Notes: a model not told the origin generated them from the letters alone. DNA of 64,000 nucleotides from Dromiciops gliroides (GCF_019393635.1 NC_057861.1:742068732-742132731); one strand, 5' to 3'; shown: positions 49,740-60,679, numbered from the stretch's first letter. Program-made: numbers and translations.

Positions 49740-50650
49740 GCCTGGGAGGCAGTGGGACTTAGCCGGAAGAGGCTCATCTGAAATCAGAGGACCTGAGTTC
49801 AAATCCCACTTCTGCCACTTGCTACCTGAGTGACCTTGGGCAAAACATTTTCCTTATTTGAGCCTCAGTTTCTTCATCTATAAAATAAAAGGATTGGACT
49901 ATGCTGTTTCTAAAGGTTTCGTAAAATGAGGGCGTAGGAAAAGGACCCACATGTACAAAAATATTTATAGCTGCTTTTTTGTGGTGGCAAGGAATTGGGA
50001 GTTGAGGGGTTGCCCATTCATTGGGGAATGGCTGAACAAGTTGTGGTATATGAATACAATGGAATACTATTGTGCTGTAAGAAACCATGAGCAGGAGGAG
50101 TTCAGAGAAACCTGGAAGGACTTGTGTGGACTGATGATGAGTGAGATGAGCAGAACCAGAAGAACATTGTACACAGTATCATCAATATTATGTGTTGATC
50201 TACTGTGATGGACTAGATCCTTCTCACCAATGCAATGGTACAGAAAAGTTCCAGGGGACCCATGATGGAAGAGGATCTCCAAATCCAAGAAAAAAAAAAA
50301 GAATTGTAGAGTATAGATGCTGATTGGACCAGACTATTTCTTTTGCTTTTGGTGCTGTTGTTTTTCTATTTTGAGGTTTTTCCTCATTGCTCTGATTCTT
50401 CTCTTATAATATGACTCATGCAGAAATATGTTTTATTAAGTATGTATATAACCTATATCAGATTACCTGCTGCCTAGGGGATGGGGGAGGGAGAAAAATC
50501 TGAAATTGGAAAGCCTGTATGAACAAAAGTTGAGAACTATCTTTACATGTAATGGGAAAAAAATAAAATACTTTTATCAGGAAAAAAAAATGAGGGCATA
50601 GGACTTGGTGACCTCCAAGGTCCCTGTCCAGCTAGAGCTCCTGTTATCTC
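49740..50650 (+). repeat. MIR-type SINE, split by an L1
   Basis: GGAGGCAGTGGGACTTAGCC, CCTGAGTTCAAATCCCACTT, TTGAGCCTCAGTTTCTTCAT, and after the L1 TTGGTGACCTCCAAGGTCCC. Confidence 0.75.
49940..50586 (+). mobile_element. 5-prime-truncated L1 inside MIR
   Basis: 647 bases. Starts AAAGGACCCACATGTACAAA; its + frame reads FIGEWLNKLWYMNTMEYYC, the end of L1 ORF2. Flanks AAAATGAGGGCGTAGGA (49923-49939) and AAAATGAGGGCATAGGA (50587-50603) differ at one base. Confidence 0.93.
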
Positions 50651-50838
50651 AGGCTGCCATCTGGTACTTCCTTATTCTAATTAATCATTCTTGAAAAGCA
50701 GGTGCTGAGCTCTCTTCATACATGGCTGAAGGACCTCAGGTGCCCTCTAAACTAACCACCCTGAGGCAAAACTCCAGATGCCCTGTCCCAATCACAGAAG
50801 GTGACACAGAGGTCATGTTGCAATCACCCCAGATTTTT

Positions 50839-50991
50839 GCTTGTTTGTTCTGTTTTGGTGAGGCAATTGGGTTAAGTGACTTGCCCAGGGTCACACAGCT
50901 AGTAAGTGTCGAGTATCTGAGGCTGGATTTGAACCCAGGTCCTCCTGAATCCAGAGCTGGTGCTCTATCCACTGTGCCAACTAGCTGCCCC
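50839..50991 (-). mobile_element. WSINE1-like SINE
   Basis: Perfect 15-base duplication TCACCCCAGATTTTT at 50824-50838 and 50992-51006. Confidence 0.95.
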
Positions 50992-51189
50992 TCACCCCAG
51001 ATTTTTAAAGGGTGCGTGTGGGAAAACTGGGGTCAGGCCAAGCCTCAATAGCATTCATTCTCCCCATCTGACATCATTGGGAGTTCAGTGCCTAACCTTT
51101 CATGTAGATCTCTTAGACAGGAGGTGCTCAACTCCATCCCAGCTAGTCTCTGTGTAGTCTTGCACAAAAACGGGATGGCCCTGTTAATC

Positions 51190-51635
51190 TTTAAAGTCAG
51201 AAAGACCTGAGTTCAAATCCTGATTCAGACACTTAGCTGTGAGTCTGGGAAAGTCACTTAACCAACCACTTTGAGCCTCAGTTTTTTCATAGCACCTACT
51301 TCCAAGGGTGGTTGTGAAGATTAAACGAAATAATATTTTTTGTTGATGTTGTTTTGTTGCAGGGCAATGAGGGTTAAGTGACTTGCCCAAGGTCACACAG
51401 CTAGTAAGTGTCGAGTATCTGAGGTTGGATTTGAACTCAGGTCCTCCTGAATCTAGGGCCAGTGCTTTAACCACTGTGCCACCTAGCTGCCCCCCAAATG
51501 AAATAATACTTAAAGCACTTAGTACAGTGCCTGGAGTAAATGATATAAGACGTAATATATCACGTAGTAAGTGATATATAAACGTTAGCTGCTATCATCA
51601 TCTTCAATAACATATACCTCCCTGGGTTGTTGAGA
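51190..51635 (+). repeat. MIR/THER1-type SINE, split by a WSINE
   Basis: GACCTGAGTTCAAATCCTGA, GTCACTTAACCAACCACTTT, then after the SINE TAAAGCACTTAGTACAGTGC. A 9-base hairpin ATATATCAC/GTGATATAT lies at 51555-51579. Confidence 0.65.
51339..51495 (-). mobile_element. WSINE1-like SINE inside MIR
   Basis: Flanks AAACGAAATAATATTT (51323-51338) and AAATGAAATAATACTT (51496-51511), 14 of 16 identical. Confidence 0.9.
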
Positions 51636-51652
51636 GGATCATTCTTTTTTTT

Positions 51653-51707
51653 TTCCCGAGGGGCAATGGGGGTTAAGTGACTTGCCCAGGGTCACACAGC
51701 TAGTAAG
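51653..51707 (-). mobile_element. Short WSINE 3-prime fragment, first of a stacked pair
   Basis: Only the tail-side 50 bases (GGGCAATGGGGGTTAAGTGA to CACAGCTAGTAAG) are present, so this insertion was severely 5-prime truncated. Preceded by GGATCATTCTTTTTT (51636) and followed by a second copy of it (51708). Confidence 0.9.
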
Positions 51708-51723
51708 GGATCATTCTTTTTTT

Positions 51724-51867
51724 TGTGTGTGTGCGAGGCAATTGGGATTAAGTGACTTGCCCAGGGTCACACAGCTAGTAAGTGTCAAGTGTCTGAGGCT
51801 GGATTTGAACTCAGGTCCTCCTGACTCCAGGGCCAGTGCTCTATCCACTGCACCACCTAGCTGCCCC
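51724..51867 (-). mobile_element. WSINE1-like SINE, second of a stacked pair
   Basis: Near full-length copy inserted at the same GGATCATTCTTTTTT target; the third target copy GATCATTCATTTTT starts at 51868. Confidence 0.93.
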
Positions 51868-51924
51868 GATCATTCATTTTTGTAAAGCATTTTACAAACC
51901 TTAAAGTGCTTTATGAATGCTTGC

Positions 51925-52012
51925 TACTATTCCAACCTCTTTGTGTTCCCCCAGTGCTTAACAGGTGCCTGGAACATAGTAGGCACTTAATAAATGGTTA
52001 TTGATTGATTGA
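51925..52012 (+). repeat. L2 3-prime terminus
   Basis: CCCCAGTGCTTAACAGGTGC, GGAACATAGTAGGCACTTAA and TAAATGGTTATTGATTGATT. Confidence 0.75.
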
Positions 52013-52679
52013 TTATTAATTGACCATTAATTAGGTTCATATAGCATGGCTCCTGCAGGAAGCCCAAACAGATGGCATTGGAACTTGGGGTTGTTTTTTC
52101 CTTAATGCAAAATAATCTGCTGGCTGCCTCTTCCCTTGCATTCCCCTTCCCTCTCCAGAAAATACAGACTCATTCACTGTGCAGTTTGTATGTGAATGGT
52201 TGGGACCTCCCTGCAGACTCAGGGACATGCTCCCTGTTGTCTGCACCTACAGAGGATTCAGGGCAAGGCTGTGTTGCTGCTCCGCCATCTAGTGGCCATG
52301 TTGGGAAATGCCCTTTAGGCTACTAAGGTAAGAGCGTCAAAGTCATGCAAAGAAATGAAAACCCACCTGGGGCTTCCTCACATCCCTAAGCCAGCTGGAC
52401 AGGGGCCCCAGAGGCGCACAGAGAAGGCGCCTAGGGATCAGGGTGGGGGAAGGGAAAGTAACTCTGGGTTGACCTTCAAGGCTTTTTTGCAAAGCAGGAG
52501 TCTGTGGACTTTCTCCAGTCTCTCCCTCTGGGAGTGCTTAGAAGTCCAGTCATAGAGCTTTGAGCCTCTGCTCCGAGACCGGAGCGAGGTCAGGCCTGAG
52601 CAAATGTGGATAGAAGTGCAGCTGAGGTTGGGTGGGCACCACATGGGGTGGAAAGTGCCCAAAGAGTGGAAGATTAGAG
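52013..52679. other. Downstream intergenic, unassigned
   Basis: Fairly GC-rich for the window; open frames on both strands (52072-52326, 52355-52555) without motif. No exon called. Confidence 0.4.
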
Positions 52680-52810
52680 GGATTTAGAGCCAGAAATGAC
52701 CTTAGAAGTGATTAAATTTTTAAAAATGCCAACAAAAAGTGATTAAATCCAACCCTTTAATTTTACAGATGAGGAAACTGAGGTAGTGAGGCTGTGGTTT
52801 GCTCAGGATC
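52680..52810 (-). repeat. MIR-type SINE with small internal duplication
   Basis: AGTGATTAAAT occurs twice (about 52707 and 52739), then TTTTACAGATGAGGAAACTG. Confidence 0.6.
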
Positions 52811-52811
52811 A

Positions 52812-53042
52812 CTAGTAGATAGAGCACCCAGCCTGGAGTCATAAAAACTTGTTGAATTCAAATCTGGCCTCCAACACTTACTAGTTGTGTGACCCTGGGC
52901 AATTCACTTAACCCTGTTTGCCTCCATTTCCTCATCTGTAAAATAAGCTGGAGAAGGAAATGGAGAATCGCTCCAGTATCTTTGCCAAGAAAACATCAGT
53001 TGGGGTCATGAAGAGTGGGACATCACTGAAAATGACTGAACA
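52812..53042 (+). repeat. MAR1-type SINE
   Basis: TAGATAGAGCACCCAGCCTG, CTGGAGAAGGAAATGGAGAA, TGACTGAACAATTTTG. Confidence 0.82.
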
Positions 53043-53062
53043 ATTTTGCCTCTCAAAGGCAA

Positions 53063-53258
53063 GTAATAGTAATAATAATAATTTATATTGTGCTTGTTAA
53101 TCTCCTTTGATCCTCACAACAACCCTGGGAAGTAGAGGTTATTATCCTCATTTCCATTTTGAAAGTGAGAAAACTGAGGTAGAGTTTAAGTGATGTGCCT
53201 GGAGTGCTCAGATAGCCAATATCTGAGGTAGTATTAGAACTCAGGTCTTTTTCTCTTT
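53063..53258 (-). repeat. MIR/THER1-type SINE
   Basis: CTTTGATCCTCACAACAACC, GTGAGAAAACTGAGGTAGAG. Confidence 0.65.
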
Positions 53259-53271
53259 AAAGTTCAACATT

Positions 53272-53422
53272 TTGGGGGCAGCTAGGTGGCACAGTGGATA
53301 AAACACCGGCCCTGGATTCAGGAGTACCTGAGTTCAAATCCGGCCTCAGACACTTGACACTTACTAGCTGTGTGACCCTGGGCAAGTCACTTAACCCTCA
53401 TTGCCCAGCAAAAAAAAAAAAA
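53272..53422 (+). mobile_element. WSINE1-like SINE
   Basis: Perfect 13-base duplication AAAGTTCAACATT at 53259-53271 and 53423-53435. Confidence 0.94.
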
Positions 53423-53435
53423 AAAGTTCAACATT

Positions 53436-54334
53436 CTTTCTATCCACTGTGTCATCTAGGTGCCTCAGGGTGAATATTCCATCTGATATCTGGGTAAAAA
53501 GTTGACCTGACCAGGGGTAGGAATGGGGGGCCCACGGTGGCTCTGCTCAGCCAGAACCCTGAAACCACATCATGTCCAGTCTCTGCCTCAGCTTCCCTCT
53601 ACCTACTTCAAAGAGTTGCTATGAAGATCAAATCAATTAATCATCAATAAAAATTTATTAAGCACCCACTATGTATCAGACACTGTGCTATGAGATAATA
53701 TTTGTAAGAAAAAGAGCTTAGCAGTGTGCCTGACACATAGAGGAACTTAATACGTGCTATATAGAAATGCAGCTCCTCTTCCTTCTCCTCCCCCCTTCCA
53801 ACAGGATTCGTAGTTGTTTAAATTACCTTACTTGCTACTCCCTCAAAAAAATCTAACTTACTTTTTGTAAAAAATAAAATTAACATATGCCCATTTATCT
53901 AATTATTTTGTCTGTATTTACAACTTTAATATGAATAGATTATCTTTTCATTGAACTACAAAGTCTCCCAAAGCCTCAACATAATGCAAAGGAGAGTGGA
54001 CCCCCAGTCTCAAAAGCTATGCAAGTTAAGCATGAGCTCTCCAAGGTCCTACCAAACTAGAAAATGCTTCAGGACAGGTCCAGAGATGGGTTGTATGGCT
54101 CTTGTACAAGGAAACACCGCCTCCCCGCCCCCCAGCTGAATGAAGAGAGTTTCACCACCATATTGGCTGAAGGGTGATGAGTTTTAGCCATAAGAGCACT
54201 CAATGACTATTGGACTGGACAGCCATTAAGGCCCCTTCCAGCTCTAAGATCTATTATTAAGCTGTAGAGAGAGGAATAGGCTGAGTGTTCTTTGAGGGAT
54301 TGCCTAGAACAATAAACTTGGAGCTCTTGGAAAC
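53436..54334. other. Downstream intergenic, old repeats and unassigned DNA
   Basis: 53640-53760 shows AAATTTATTAAGCACCCACT (ancient repeat family of 2581). The rest, including a short GC-rich stretch near 54115-54135, is unassigned. Confidence 0.4.
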
Positions 54335-54900
54335 CTTGTTGTTGCTCGTCCTTCATTGCAAAGAGGACTAGTGACATCATGGGGTGACCACTTGACTAGC
54401 GAATGAATCGGACTTAAGTGAGGCAGAGTCATACAAAGTAAAGTCATCGGCCTCACTCTCTCTTCCAGAGTCCTCGAATTCCAGTGGCAAAACAAAAAGT
54501 CAGGATGACTGATGACGGCCTGGGATGAAGTGGATAACCCTGGCATCTTCAATGTCTGACCAGTCAGTCTCTGAGCGCTCCACAACAGCTGCTTCACTCA
54601 CCTTCATGGCTGTTGGAATAAATCATTCTCTTCCTTGCATTCCCCCAGGGAAGTCTTCTCCTGCTTGGGCTAGACACTGTCCTAACTCACCTATGGGTGT
54701 GAGGCCTGTCCGTTACCCTCAGCCGGGTTTAGCCCTTCTGCTAAGACAGTTTACCAGAGGGTGGCCACTGCAAATGCTACATACAGTTTCTCGGAGCCAC
54801 AGATGAGAGTTGGGTGAGAGGCGGATGCCAAAGGTGGATGAGAAGCCCTGAAAAAGACTAAGCAAGTCCTCACACCAAAGGTGCTAGTCTTTCCCAAACA
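54335..54900 (-). repeat. Marsupial SINE-like repeat, long copy
   Basis: Head GTCCTTCATTGCAAAGAGGA, then CTCACTCTCTCTTCCAGAGT, CACCTTCATGGCTGTTGGAA and GAGCCACAGATGAGAGTTGG to CACACCAAAGGTGCTAGTC. Colinear with 61791-62270. Confidence 0.75.
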
Positions 54901-55144
54901 CTCAAAGTTATAGAGTGCTACAATAGTTAGAAAATAGTTTTACATATTTAATCAAATTTTTAAAACATCTATCACTTTTGTTAGTTTTTAGAAAAAGACA
55001 GCTAGGCAGCTCAGTGGCTAGGTGGCTGGGCCTGGAGTCAGGAAGACCTGAATTCAAATTCAGCCTTAGATACTTACTAGCTATGTGAGCCTGGGCAAGT
55101 CACTTAACCTGCCTGCTTCAGTTTCTTTCTTTCTTTCTTTCTTT

Positions 55145-55282
55145 TTGTGAGGCAATTGGAGTTAAGTGACTTGCCCAGGGTCACACAGCCAGTAAGTGTC
55201 AAGTGTCTGAGGTCAGATTTGAACTCAGGTCCTCTTGACTCCAGGGCCGGTGCTCTATCCACTGCACCATCTAGCTGCCCCT
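55145..55282 (-). mobile_element. WSINE1-like SINE inside MAR1
   Basis: Tail side is a (TTTC)n run (about 55125-55144). Flanks share TCAGTTTCTT. Confidence 0.9.
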
Positions 55283-55363
55283 GCCTCAGTTTCTTCATCT
55301 GTAAAATAAGCTGGAGAAGGAAATGGCAAACTACTATAGTATTTTCGACAAGAAAACCCCATA

Positions 55364-55522
55364 GGGGCAGCTAGGTGGCAAGTCAATAAAGCACCAGCCC
55401 TAGATTCAGGAGGACCTGAATTCAAATCCACCCCCAGACACTTGACAGTTAACTAGCTGTGTGACCCTGGGCAAGTCACTTAACCCTCATTGCCCTGCAA
55501 AAAAAAAAAGAAAAAAAGAAAA
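55364..55522 (+). mobile_element. WSINE1-like SINE inside MAR1
   Basis: Flanks AAGAAAACCCCATA and AAGAAAATCCTATG. The head differs (GGTGGCAAGTCAATAAAGCA) by a small internal change. Confidence 0.88.
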
Positions 55523-55600
55523 AAGAAAATCCTATGTATGGTATTGGCATGCTATGGGTCCATGTAGTCACAAAGAGTCAGGCATGACTACACAACAAGA

Positions 55601-56136
55601 AAAGGAGAGGTTTATTTTATTTATTAATTTTCTCTTTTGATTATTTCTCTTTTCATTCCAATGAATGCTTTTGGCACAGTGCCTGGCACATGGTACGAGG
55701 TGAATACATGCTAGTTGACTGGTGATTTTCTGTCTTCTCCTGATACATTAATGTTCTAAACCCAATTTGTTATTTTTTTCTTCTTTTTCTCTCTAATATA
55801 AGGAGCAGACTTATTCAAGGATACAGCTCTGCCTCCTTCCATCATCTGGCCTCTCACACAAGCATTAACCAACAAATAGTATTTAAATTCAATGAAGACC
55901 TGTGTGGTTGGGTTTTATTTCCCTTATTGATGATTATTTTTATTGCATTATGATATATAATCACAGTTTTTAAAATTCAGCATTTTGGACAATAGTGACA
56001 ACTTCTACATGGCCTAGAATGTGGTCAGTTTTTGTAAATGTTCCATGTCTATTTTTTTCTTAATTTTTTCCCCATTCTCTTCTCTCCATAAATCTACTAA
56101 ATGCCATTTATTCTGTGGTTTATTGAAGCCTGATGT
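55601..56136. other. Downstream intergenic, unassigned
   Basis: AT-rich. A GCACAGTGCCTGGCACATGG word near 55675 is the end of an old L2. No exon recognised. Confidence 0.4.
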
Positions 56137-56150
56137 AAAAATGTAATGGA

Positions 56151-56289
56151 GGACAGCTGGGTGGTGCAGTGGATAAAGCACCGGCCCTGGATTCAGGAGG
56201 ACCTGAGTTCGAATTCACCCTCAGACACTTGACAGTTAACTAGCTGTGTGACCCTGGACAAATCACTTAACCCTTATTGTCCCACCCCA
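56151..56289 (+). mobile_element. WSINE1-like SINE inside L1
   Basis: Perfect 14-base duplication AAAAATGTAATGGA at 56137-56150 and 56290-56303. Confidence 0.94.
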
Positions 56290-56303
56290 AAAAATGTAAT
56301 GGA

Positions 56304-56735
56304 ATATTTTTGTGCAGTGAGAAATGTTCAATACAGGGAATTCTGAGAAACATGGAAAAATTTGTATGAATTAATACAGAATGAAATCATCAGAACTAGC
56401 AGGATAATATATACAATGATTATGAAAATGTCAATGGAAAGACCAGTCAAAGGAAGATGGATTCTGAATAATGGAAAAACCAGTTATGATCCCAGAGAAC
56501 CACTGTGACAGTCAATAGGCATTTAAGTGTATCCCGTGTGACAGGCATACCTTATTCTTCTTAATAAAGGGGGTGGGGAACTATGAGAGTGGAATGTCGC
56601 ATATATGATCAGACATTTTTTTGCAATCAGTTATTTTTGTGCAACTTTTTTTTAACAAGGGAAGGTTCAAGTTGGGTGAGGGGGGAAGGGAGGCAAAGGA
56701 GGAGGGAATACATACATAGAAATGAAAATTATATA
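56304..56735 (+). repeat. Older L1 3-prime end
   Basis: TGAGAAACATGGAAAAATTT, GAATTAATACAGAATGAAAT, CAGTTATGATCCCAGAGAAC and the purine-rich end. Same subfamily as 36950. Confidence 0.7.
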
Positions 56736-57377
56736 AACCATGGAACATCCAACCTTCTTTTCAGGAACAAGGAAGACATTTCAAACCTTACTCTCCCAAG
56801 TGACCACCTCTGGGGAAGAGGGCAAGAGGAATCTAGCCATTTTCTCAAATCCTCAATACTGTGTAGTGGGAAGCTGAACTATTTTCTATATGAGGAAAAC
56901 AGCAAGAGCTTCCAAGTAGCCCTTCCTGCTTCAAGGACCGATCAGCTTACAGAGATTTAAGCATGGTCAGGATGATTTATGGGTATGAAATGGCATTATA
57001 TGGTTTTCTTAAATGAATCCTACAGATTCCTGTTTTCCTCCCCTTTTATTAAATGGAAAAGTAAAGACTTTAGTAGCAGCAGCTGAGGATTTGGGGGAGC
57101 AGCCAGCTGCCAAAACAGCTAAACTTAATGAAATCTGATTATGAGACACTGTATAGCATCTGGACCAAGGCTGTACTGAGCTCTCCAGCCTTCACCAAGC
57201 AAATAATTAAAAAAGGAATCTGGGACCAGAGACACCGAGAGAGGCTAAGGTTGAAGCCTGGCCTCTAACAACCCCAGAAAGACTCCCCTCCTCATTTTTA
57301 CTCTGGAAGCACTAAGAATAAATGGATTTTTAAAAATCTTATTTCCCACATACCTCCATTTTCTTATAAGATATTCT
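56736..57377. other. Downstream intergenic, unassigned
   Basis: No named repeat or exon. Confidence 0.4.
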
Positions 57378-57620
57378 TCTTGTTCAGTTGTTTCAGTTGT
57401 GTCTGACTCTCTGTGACCACAGGTGGGGTTTTCTTGGCAGATACCGGAGTGCTTTGCCATTTCCTTGTCCAGCTCATTTTACAGATGAGGAAACTGATGT
57501 TAAAAGGGTAAAGTGACTTGCCCAGGGTCACACAACTAGTAAGTATCTGAGGCTGGATTTGAACTCAGGTCTTCCTGACTCCAGTCCCAGCACTCTATCC
57601 ATTGTGCCAGCTAGCTGCCC
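57378..57620 (-). repeat. MAR1-type SINE
   Basis: GTTCAGTTGTTTCAGTTGTG, TTTTACAGATGAGGAAACTG, AAAGTGACTTGCCCAGGGTC, CATTGTGCCAGCTAGCTGCC. Confidence 0.87.
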
Positions 57621-57734
57621 TTATATTCCCATACTTTAGACCTATAAGCTACTGAGGAATGGGGTGGGAGGGTGGGGAATGAATTTCTAGTGATGTCCTT
57701 GATTTTTATTTGCTCTAATTAAAAATAGAATGTG

Positions 57735-57879
57735 GAGGGCAACTAGGTGGTACAGTGGGAAAAGCAATGGCCCTGGATTCAGGAGGACCTGAGTTCAAAT
57801 CCAGCCTCAGACACTTGACACTTACTAGCTGTGTGACCCTGGGCAAGTCACTTAACGCCAATTGCCCTACCAAAAAAAA
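57735..57879 (+). mobile_element. WSINE1-like SINE
   Basis: Head GAGGGCAACTAGGTGGTACA, normal core, A8 tail. No target duplication found. Confidence 0.87.
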
Positions 57880-58725
57880 TGCTTTCAGTGTATTGTAGGT
57901 TCCAACTGAGACTGAAGGGGTCACTGAGGGGGAAGGGGCATAAGAAGAGGCACTCATGTAGAGATGATTGTAGAAGTAACTATTCTCTTGCTAAGGGGAT
58001 TGGGATACTAGTAACTTCTTCACTGATTACTGCTGCAAATATTTCATATTCAGGTGCAGACTGTTAGCCTGTTGCTTGCACGGATGGAACTGAATATACC
58101 ATTATCAGAGCTAGGCATGAGTCAAATTCAGAGGCTTCCCAGACAACTCTGGGGTTGGGGGAGGCAGGGGTGAGGGTGGGGGACACAAAACCAAGAGTTC
58201 AATTATGGAGAAACCTCTGGAATTGAGTTCACTTTCATCTAAACCTAAGGCTGTGGTTCTAAACCACAGGGCACACTTAAGAACCATCAATAAAGACAAA
58301 TGCACCAAGAGTGTGGAATAGACTCACAGAAAATCCTTCCTCCGTCAAGTTTTCCTCTAATATTTTGTCTTGAGACAGAGGTGTCCCTGGGTCCTCTAAG
58401 GCTACAACAGTAGAATATGAGCTCTGACACGTTCTACCACATCAGAAAGACAAAAAGTTGCCCCCAGATGCTGCTGCAGCAACAGTTCAGGGTCTGCTTT
58501 CTGAGGATCCGCCTGGCTAGGCACACACAGGATCATTGCACTAGGCTGGCGATATGACAATCTATAAAACAAAGAAAAGTACCTTATGGCCTCTACCCTA
58601 TGTGGCTCCACTCCCCGCTTCTGTAATGAGGGTAGAAGGATGGCCAAAAAGGGCAGGGGGGCATCAAGAATCACATGGCTTTTAGAATGTCTGTCAACAT
58701 TAAAGTGATCATGGGTTGTGGTTGT
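57880..58725. other. Downstream intergenic, unassigned
   Basis: No named repeat. A 122-codon - strand frame (58402-58770) has no motif and runs into SINE sequence. Confidence 0.4.
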
Positions 58726-58740
58726 TTGTCCTTCATACCC

Positions 58741-58904
58741 TTGAAGCTTTTTTTTTTTTTGGTGGGGCAATGAGGGTTAAGTGACTTGCCCAAGGTCACA
58801 CAGCTAGTAAGTAAGTGTCAAGTATCTGAGGTCAGATTTGAACTCAGATCCTCCTGAATCCAGGGCTGGTGCTTTATCCACTGTGCCACCTAGCTGCCCC
58901 CCAT
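58741..58904 (-). mobile_element. WSINE1-like SINE inside the LINE
   Basis: Flanks TCCTTCATACCC at about 58729 and 58904. The target is the 3-prime head of the LINE. An extra GTAA is duplicated in the core (GTAAGTAAGTG). Confidence 0.9.
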
Positions 58905-59580
58905 CCTTCATACCCAAAGAGGACCAATGACATCCCAACGTTGGGGTCAAGGTATAATGTGTTCAACTGTGGCTGATTTGTCCAATACAAGCTCAAAAGA
59001 CTCTACCACAGGTCGGGCACAAACAATCCATTTGAATATTTGGGATGGAGATGTCTCTAGATCTATGCACCTCACCTTTCCTTTGTGCTACTGCAATACT
59101 GCTTTGCTCATAGAGCTCGATGCCTTCTTTAACGCTGGCATGCCATGCTGGGTGGTCCTGTGCTAGTGTCTCCCATGGCTCCCAGTCAATTCCAAAGTTC
59201 TCCGGATGGACCTTGAGAGTGCCCTTGTATTGCTTCTAACCTCTGGGTGAGTACTTGTCTTATAGGGGTTCTCCATAAAATAGTCTTTTAGGCAAATGTA
59301 CATTTAGCAGTCAAACAACATGGCCAGCCCATAAGAGATGGGCTCTTTGAAGCAGAGTGTGAATGCTTGGCAGTTCAGCTAGAAAGAGGGCCTCAGTGTT
59401 GGGTACCTTATCTTGCCAGGTGATCTTCAGAAATCTTCCTAAAACAATTCAAATGGATGTGGTTCGACTTTCTGTCATGGCCCTGCTAGACTGTCCAGAT
59501 TTCATAGGCACACAACCCTGTACTTTGTAGGTCTCACAGTCAGCACAACAGCTCTGTAGACCTTCAGTTTGCTAGGCAAG

Positions 59581-59697
59581 CACCAGCCCTGGATTCAGGA
59601 GTACCTGAGTTCAAATCCAGCCTCAGATACTTGACACTTACTAGCTGTGTGACCCTGGGCAAGTCACTTAACCCCCATTGCCCCACCAAAAACAAAA
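59581..59697 (+). mobile_element. 5-prime-truncated WSINE inside the LINE
   Basis: Begins at CACCAGCCCTGGATTCAGGA; the first 30 or so bases of the head are missing. Flanks TGCTAGGCAAGCA and TGCTAAAAAGCA are a diverged duplication. Confidence 0.88.
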
Positions 59698-60101
59698 CAT
59701 CATGCTAAAAAGCATGGGTACAAGCAAACAGCCCTGCTTCACTCCATTGGTCACTGGGAAAACATGAGAGCTCCATCCTTTATCCAGAATCTGTGCAAGC
59801 ATGCTATCATGGAACTGCTGTACAATACTGATGAACTTCTCCAGGCAACCAAAATTTACCATGATCTCACACAAGACCTCCCAACTGACAGTATCAAAGG
59901 CCTTGGTCAGATCAATGAACATTGTATATATTGTATGCTCTGCTCCTGGCATTTCTCCTGGAGTTAGGCAGCAAACACTATGTCAACCCCATTCCTCCAC
60001 CCTTTCTGAAGCCATACTGGCTTCCAGGTCTTCAAAGGGTCAGCCAATTAAGGAAGGCTCTGGCAAGAATCTTGCCAACAAGGACTAATCAAAACTAACC
60101 A

Positions 60102-60270
60102 GGGAGTGGCTAGGTGGCGCAGTGGATAGAGCACTGGCCCTGGAGTCAGGAGTACCTGAGTTCAAATCCGGCTTCAGACACTTAACATTTATTAGCTGTG
60201 TGACCCTGGGCAAGTCACTTAACCCCAATTGCCTCACAAAAAAAAAAAAAACAAACAAACAAAAACAAAA
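60102..60270 (+). mobile_element. WSINE1-like SINE
   Basis: Perfect 12-base duplication CAAAACTAACCA at 60090-60101 and 60271-60282, with an (AAAC)n tail. Head starts GGGAGTGGCTAGG. Confidence 0.93.
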
Positions 60271-60282
60271 CAAAACTAACCA

Positions 60283-60560
60283 ATCTATCAATAGAATCTG
60301 ACCGTGTATGTACTGTTCCACACCCATAGTTCCCTACCTCTGCTAAGAGGAAAGGCAAATGCATTTTCCAGCTTCCAAGTTATTCTGTTTCCTTTTATCT
60401 CTTCTTATAATCCATCCCCATCTTCTCCCCCAATGCACAAACTTCTCCACGAAAAGCCTTTTATGTTTTTACCTTAATTGTTCTTTCTCCAAACTCTCCT
60501 ACCTTTCTTTTTTTTTTTCTCCTGCCTTTCTGAGGCTGCTTCCCTCTGAAGTTACAGAAG
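60283..60560 (-). repeat. LINE-derived segment and unassigned DNA
   Basis: TTCCACACCCATAGTTCCCT and ACCTCTGCTAAGAGGAAAGG match 14190-14230. The rest is pyrimidine-rich and unassigned. Confidence 0.45.
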
Positions 60561-60668
60561 GACTGGTAGATTGTAAGCTCCTTGAAGGCAAGGACTATCT
60601 GATTTACGTCTTTGGATCCCTGGAGCCTAACAGTGCCTGGCATATAGTAGGCACTTGGTGAATTCTTG
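60561..60668 (+). repeat. L2 3-prime terminus
   Basis: AGATTGTAAGCTCCTTGAAG, GCCTGGCATATAGTAGGCAC, TTGGTGAATTC. Confidence 0.75.
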
Positions 60669-60679
60669 TTTGTGGGTTG

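Larger units (their letters stand above)
54990..55600 (+). repeat. MAR1-type SINE hit by two opposite WSINEs
   Basis: CAGCTCAGTGGCTAGGTGGC, then a - strand WSINE, then CATCTGTAAAATAAGCTGGA and GAAGGAAATGGCAAACTACT, then a + strand WSINE, then GTCACAAAGAGTCAGGCATG and ACTACACAACAAG. Confidence 0.82.
58726..60089 (-). pseudogene. Decayed non-LTR retrotransposon with reverse-transcriptase remnants
   Basis: Read on the - strand, 59952-59668 holds a reverse-transcriptase piece with FIDLTKAFDTVSWEV (catalytic-region motif A) and FPVTNGVKQGC (motif B). Further on come WAGHVV and LPKRLFYGEP (about 59345-59250) and QYKGTLK, FGIDW, LAQDHPAWH (59237-59134), the usual C-terminal wording of this LINE group, broken by stops. 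The 3-prime end is at the left, near GTTTGTCCTTCATACCC. Two WSINEs interrupt it. Clade (RTE-, L2- or CR1-like) is not decided. Confidence 0.75.

Noticed and set aside
49951..50208. Possible coding gene with GEWLNKLWYMNTMEYY
   Set aside because: This is the end of L1 ORF2 in a 5-prime-truncated copy.
58402..58770. 122-codon frame on the - strand
   Set aside because: Starts in WSINE sequence and shows no motif; likely chance.
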